Shown here piece after piece: positions 61,382 through 64,000 of a DNA stretch of 64,000 nt. The notes below the pieces were generated by a model that saw only the letters and a list, made by a program, of their open reading frames with translations, was not told the origin of the DNA and ran no database searches. The DNA is from Firmicutes bacterium HGW-Firmicutes-7 (GTDB lineage Bacteria; Bacillota; Clostridia; Lachnospirales; Vallitaleaceae), in the NCBI GenBank assembly GCA_002841375.1, contig PGZO01000002.1, positions 172,198 through 236,197 on the forward strand, read 5' to 3'. Position numbers and translations under genes: made by a program. The number at the start of each line of letters is the position of its first letter. Within the stretch, counting starts at the first letter, position 1.

Positions 61382-61417
61382 ATGAGCCTATTGATTGATA
61401 TGATACCTCTAAAGTAG
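61382..61417 (+). pseudogene. Broken gene start ahead of the IS remnant
   Basis: An ATG six bases behind AAAAGGGG opens a frame reading MSLLIDM, then stops 11 codons on. The frame runs into the TGATACC sequence that looks like an IS end. It may be the 5' stub of a gene cut by that IS, but with so few codons chance is not excluded. Confidence 0.25.
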
Positions 61418-61530
61418 ACACGGTAAATAACCAAATCTACTTTGGAGGTATTATTTTTATGTCTAGAAAATCTCCTCACTCGTATGAGGATAAAGTAAAA
61501 GTCGGGAGTTTGACAGTTGCATAAAGAAAA
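61401..61530 (+). mobile_element. IS3-family-like remnant next to the CRISPR array
   Basis: It begins TGATACCTCTAAAGTAGACA, similar in type to left ends of IS3-group elements, and is followed by an orfA-like start at 61459 with GGAGGT upstream: MSRKSPHSYEDKVKVGSL then a stop. S-R-K-S-x-x-S-Y-E-D-K is the usual beginning of IS3-type OrfA helix-turn-helix proteins. The rest of the IS is missing and the sequence runs directly into a degenerate CRISPR repeat. Family assignment is by pattern only. Confidence 0.45.
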
Positions 61531-63869
61531 TATCGCCGAGAGCCTTGATAATCTAAAAACTACTACAACAGGAGAAAAGGAAACAGCGTTAAGCAGTTTC
61601 AATTCCTCATAGGTAATCTAAAAACTAGCGTCTGTCTTATCGTCAACTACTGACTTAACGGTGTTTCAATTCCTCATAGGTAATCTAAAAACAATCAACC
61701 GAGGGGCGTAACAACCCCTCTTTTTTATGTTTCAATTCCTCATAGGTAATCTAAAAACTGTAATGCTATTGATTAACAATGGAAAGGGTGTGAGGGTTTC
61801 AATTCCTCATAGGTAATCTAAAAACATGATACAGTGTCTCAGTTTGCAAACATGGTTCAATGTTTCAATTCCTCATAGGTAATCTAAAAACGATTATTAC
61901 CAACATCGTCGGCGTGTTCTTTACCGTGTTTCAATTCCTCATAGGTAATCTAAAAACTTCCACCGCCACCATAAGGCATTACAGAGTTGTCGATGTTTCA
62001 ATTCCTCATAGGTAATCTAAAAACTAAAAACAACCTAATTACACTAAATTGCAACGGTCAAAGCTTTGTTTCAATTCCTCATAGGTAATCTAAAAACTGT
62101 AGCTGATGAAAAAGAGTTTGCAGAAATGAAAGCGTTTCAATTCCTCATAGGTAATCTAAAAACGAAACATACAGAACGTATGCAACAATACTTTGGTGTG
62201 TTTCAATTCCTCATAGGTAATCTAAAAACCACCAAAGTCGATAAGGCCTTGTTTCATCTCCAATATGTTTCAATTCCTCATAGGTAATCTAAAAACCCTT
62301 TTTGGCTGTTTCTAAGTCTAGTTGCGTATCTATGCTCATAGGTAATCTAAAAACCAAGGTTCTGAACATCACGATCATATCCTGCCTTTTCGTTTCAATT
62401 CCTCATAGGTAATCTAAAAACTTATTTGAAGGGAATACCGACCCAAATGGATTATGTTTCAATTCCTCATAGGTAATCTAAAAACTACGGAAGTTGAATG
62501 GTTAAAAATAAGGAGGTTTGGTTTCAATTCCTCATAGGTAATCTAAAAACTGCCAATTCAACGCTGTAATCCATTCCTAGTATATGTTTCAATTCCTCAT
62601 AGGTAATCTAAAAACAAGTGTTGATACCCTTGCATAACCTTTTTTCATAGGTTTCAATTCCTCATAGGTAATCTAAAAACAATCGAGCTCTTCGAGGACA
62701 GCGCTTGCACTTTGGTGTTTCAATTCCTCATAGGTAATCTAAAAACGTTACATGACACCACAGAGGACAGCACAAGGTATCGCGTTTCAATTCCTCATAG
62801 GTAATCTAAAAACAATTTACGGCCACTAGCAATCAAACACTGTTTTCATGTTTCAATTACTCATAGGTAATCTAAAAACTTAATTTACCATCTTGTAAAT
62901 CAAAGTCTCCTTCAAGTTTCAATTCCTCATAGGTAATCTAAAAACAATCTTTTACTTCGCCTGATTTTAATTGGTATCCCGAGTTTCAATTCCTCATAGG
63001 TAATCTAAAAACTTGGGTGTAATGCGGTATCAAGAGTAATTTGAATGTTTCAATTCCTCATAGGTAATCTAAAAACGTTGTAACCATGCTGAAGAAGCAG
63101 ATTGTGGCAAGTGTTTCAATTCCTCATAGGTAATCTAAAAACGGGATATAAATATCAGTATAAGCTACTGCGTCCAAGTTTCAATTCCTCATAGGTAATC
63201 TAAAAACTGAAAACTCCCACATGACCCACTAGTGAATGAGTATGTTTCAATTCCTCATAGGTAATCTAAAAACAATAATTATTTTTTTCATTTGTAAACT
63301 CCTTTTAAATGTTTCAATTCCTCATAGGTAATCTAAAAACTGACGCTTGTGTAAAGGATATATATGATTCTATGACGTTTCAATTCCTCATAGGTAATCT
63401 AAAAACTCTCCTCCCGTCAACGGTACTGCGCTTACATTGTCGAGTTTCAATTCCTCATAGGTAATCTAAAAACCATAGGTATTTTTCTTATCAACATATT
63501 GTAACCCTTGTTTCAATTCCTCATAGGTAATCTAAAAACAAGAATCAGATACGAATATACTCAATGATGTCGGTGTTTCAATTCCTCATAGGTAATCTAA
63601 AAACAGCTAATGCAAGTTAGAGATAGCGGTATTTCAGCGTGTTTCAATTCCTCATAGGTAATCTAAAAACGGCAAAACAGAGCATTACGGACTGTTAATT
63701 ACTGAGTTTCAATTCCTCATAGGTAATCTAAAAACATATGGACGAACAGTAGAGTATACGCTGGAGTGTACGTGTTTCAATTCCTCATAGGTAATCTAAA
63801 AACCTAACATTGTCGCTTAAATTATCTCTATCTTTAATAGTTTCAATTCCTCATAGGTAATCTAAAAAC
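61531..63869 (-). CRISPR. CRISPR array, type I-B-like repeat, 35 repeats plus one degenerate
   Basis: A 30-base repeat begins GTTTCAATTC and ends TAATCTAAAAAC on the plus strand. On the minus strand it ends ATTGAAAC, the usual 8-base handle of type I repeats, so transcription is probably leftward with the leader on the right. 35 recognisable copies start at 61596 and end at 63869, and a degenerate one lies at 61531-61560, marking the trailer end. Spacers are mostly 34-38 bases; one is 43. One internal copy (62325-62354) has lost its handle end, and one (62850-62879) has a single change. No cas genes are in the window. Confidence 0.96.
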
Positions 63870-63907
63870 AGTTGTGGGACATTTGCAAGTTAGTACATAT
63901 GTATAAA

Positions 63908-64000
63908 TGATACACTAAGAATGTAAGAAAGTGATCATTTAAGAATGTAGAACTGGTAATAAAGATGATATAATTACCTCTTAAATCAGGAGGTAATTAT
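63908..64000 (+). mobile_element. Probable IS end and gene leader at the right edge
   Basis: The sequence TGATACACTAAGAATGTAAG starts 38 bases after the last CRISPR repeat. TAAGAATGTA occurs twice, at 63916 and 63940, 24 bases apart. Multiple internal repeats near a TG-starting end are typical of IS21-family elements. A GATATAAT box and an AGGAGG site at the very edge indicate a gene beginning at or just past 64000. Identification needs the adjoining sequence. Confidence 0.4.

Noticed and set aside
62066..62287. Open frame of 73 codons within the CRISPR array, with repeated FQFLIGNLKT
   Set aside because: It is the translation of consecutive repeats and spacers, without a ribosome site; not a gene.

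Overview
The window looks like chromosome from a low-G+C, anaerobic, Gram-positive Clostridia, probably Lachnospirales-like. The evidence is AT-rich codon use, AGGAGG ribosome sites, hybrid cluster protein, an HgdB/HgdC-type enzyme pair, a SpoIID-family protein, the GGGtGRT gene pair and a type I-B-like CRISPR repeat. This is inferred from gene content; I could not run a taxonomic search.

Layout. 1-5334: part of an accessory element (ParA, ParB, TOPRIM primase-like protein, zinc-ribbon and DUF5348-like proteins) that ends against a chromosomal L,D-transpeptidase gene lacking its catalytic 3' end. 5.8-9 kb: hybrid cluster protein, an LRAT-like protein and a PspC protein. 9.1-19.97 kb (minus strand): one long queuosine/folate operon. 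It starts at a strong promoter, runs through a preQ1-I-like riboswitch with its own terminator, then an HgdB/HgdC-like reductase pair, queD, queE, folE, queC, pabA, pabB, pabC, an HD hydrolase, folP, a folB-folK fusion and a secreted stalk-domain protein. 20-22.4 kb: an AgrC/AgrA-like two-component pair and a possible small RNA. 22.5-36.2 kb (minus strand): an eight-gene operon with three Hsp70 proteins that keep their ATPase motifs (one fused to a von Willebrand A domain), a pseudo-Hsp70, a helical protein with a GrpE-like C-terminus, a 931-residue scaffold-like protein, a TPR protein and a two-TM coiled-coil protein. This is the most unusual system in the window.

36.3-61.2 kb is mostly ordinary backbone: CobD-like aminotransferase, several very small genes, YihY, SpoIID-like protein, gltBD, a nitroreductase, a DUF4870 protein, the IscU-like/GGGtGRT pair, a quinone/NDH-2 group (UbiA, polyprenyl synthase, NDH-2 fused to DoxX), HD-GYP, cyclophilin, a LysM protein, an AI-2E-family transporter and trpS. 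61.5-63.9 kb is a CRISPR array of 35 recognisable repeats plus one degenerate terminal repeat. It has no cas genes in view, an IS3-like remnant at the trailer end, and what looks like an IS end close to the leader end.

How the parts work together. FolE supplies dihydroneopterin triphosphate to both queuosine (QueD/E/C) and folate (FolB/K/P plus PabABC), which explains the joint operon; the riboswitch would reduce both when preQ1 is plentiful. The HgdB/HgdC pair comes first in that operon and queF is absent from it, so a reductive step in deazaguanine metabolism is a plausible role. The Hsp70 operon looks like a self-contained, possibly membrane-tethered chaperone or ATPase assembly without a J-domain protein. 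NDH-2, UbiA and polyprenyl synthase suggest a small quinone-based electron route.
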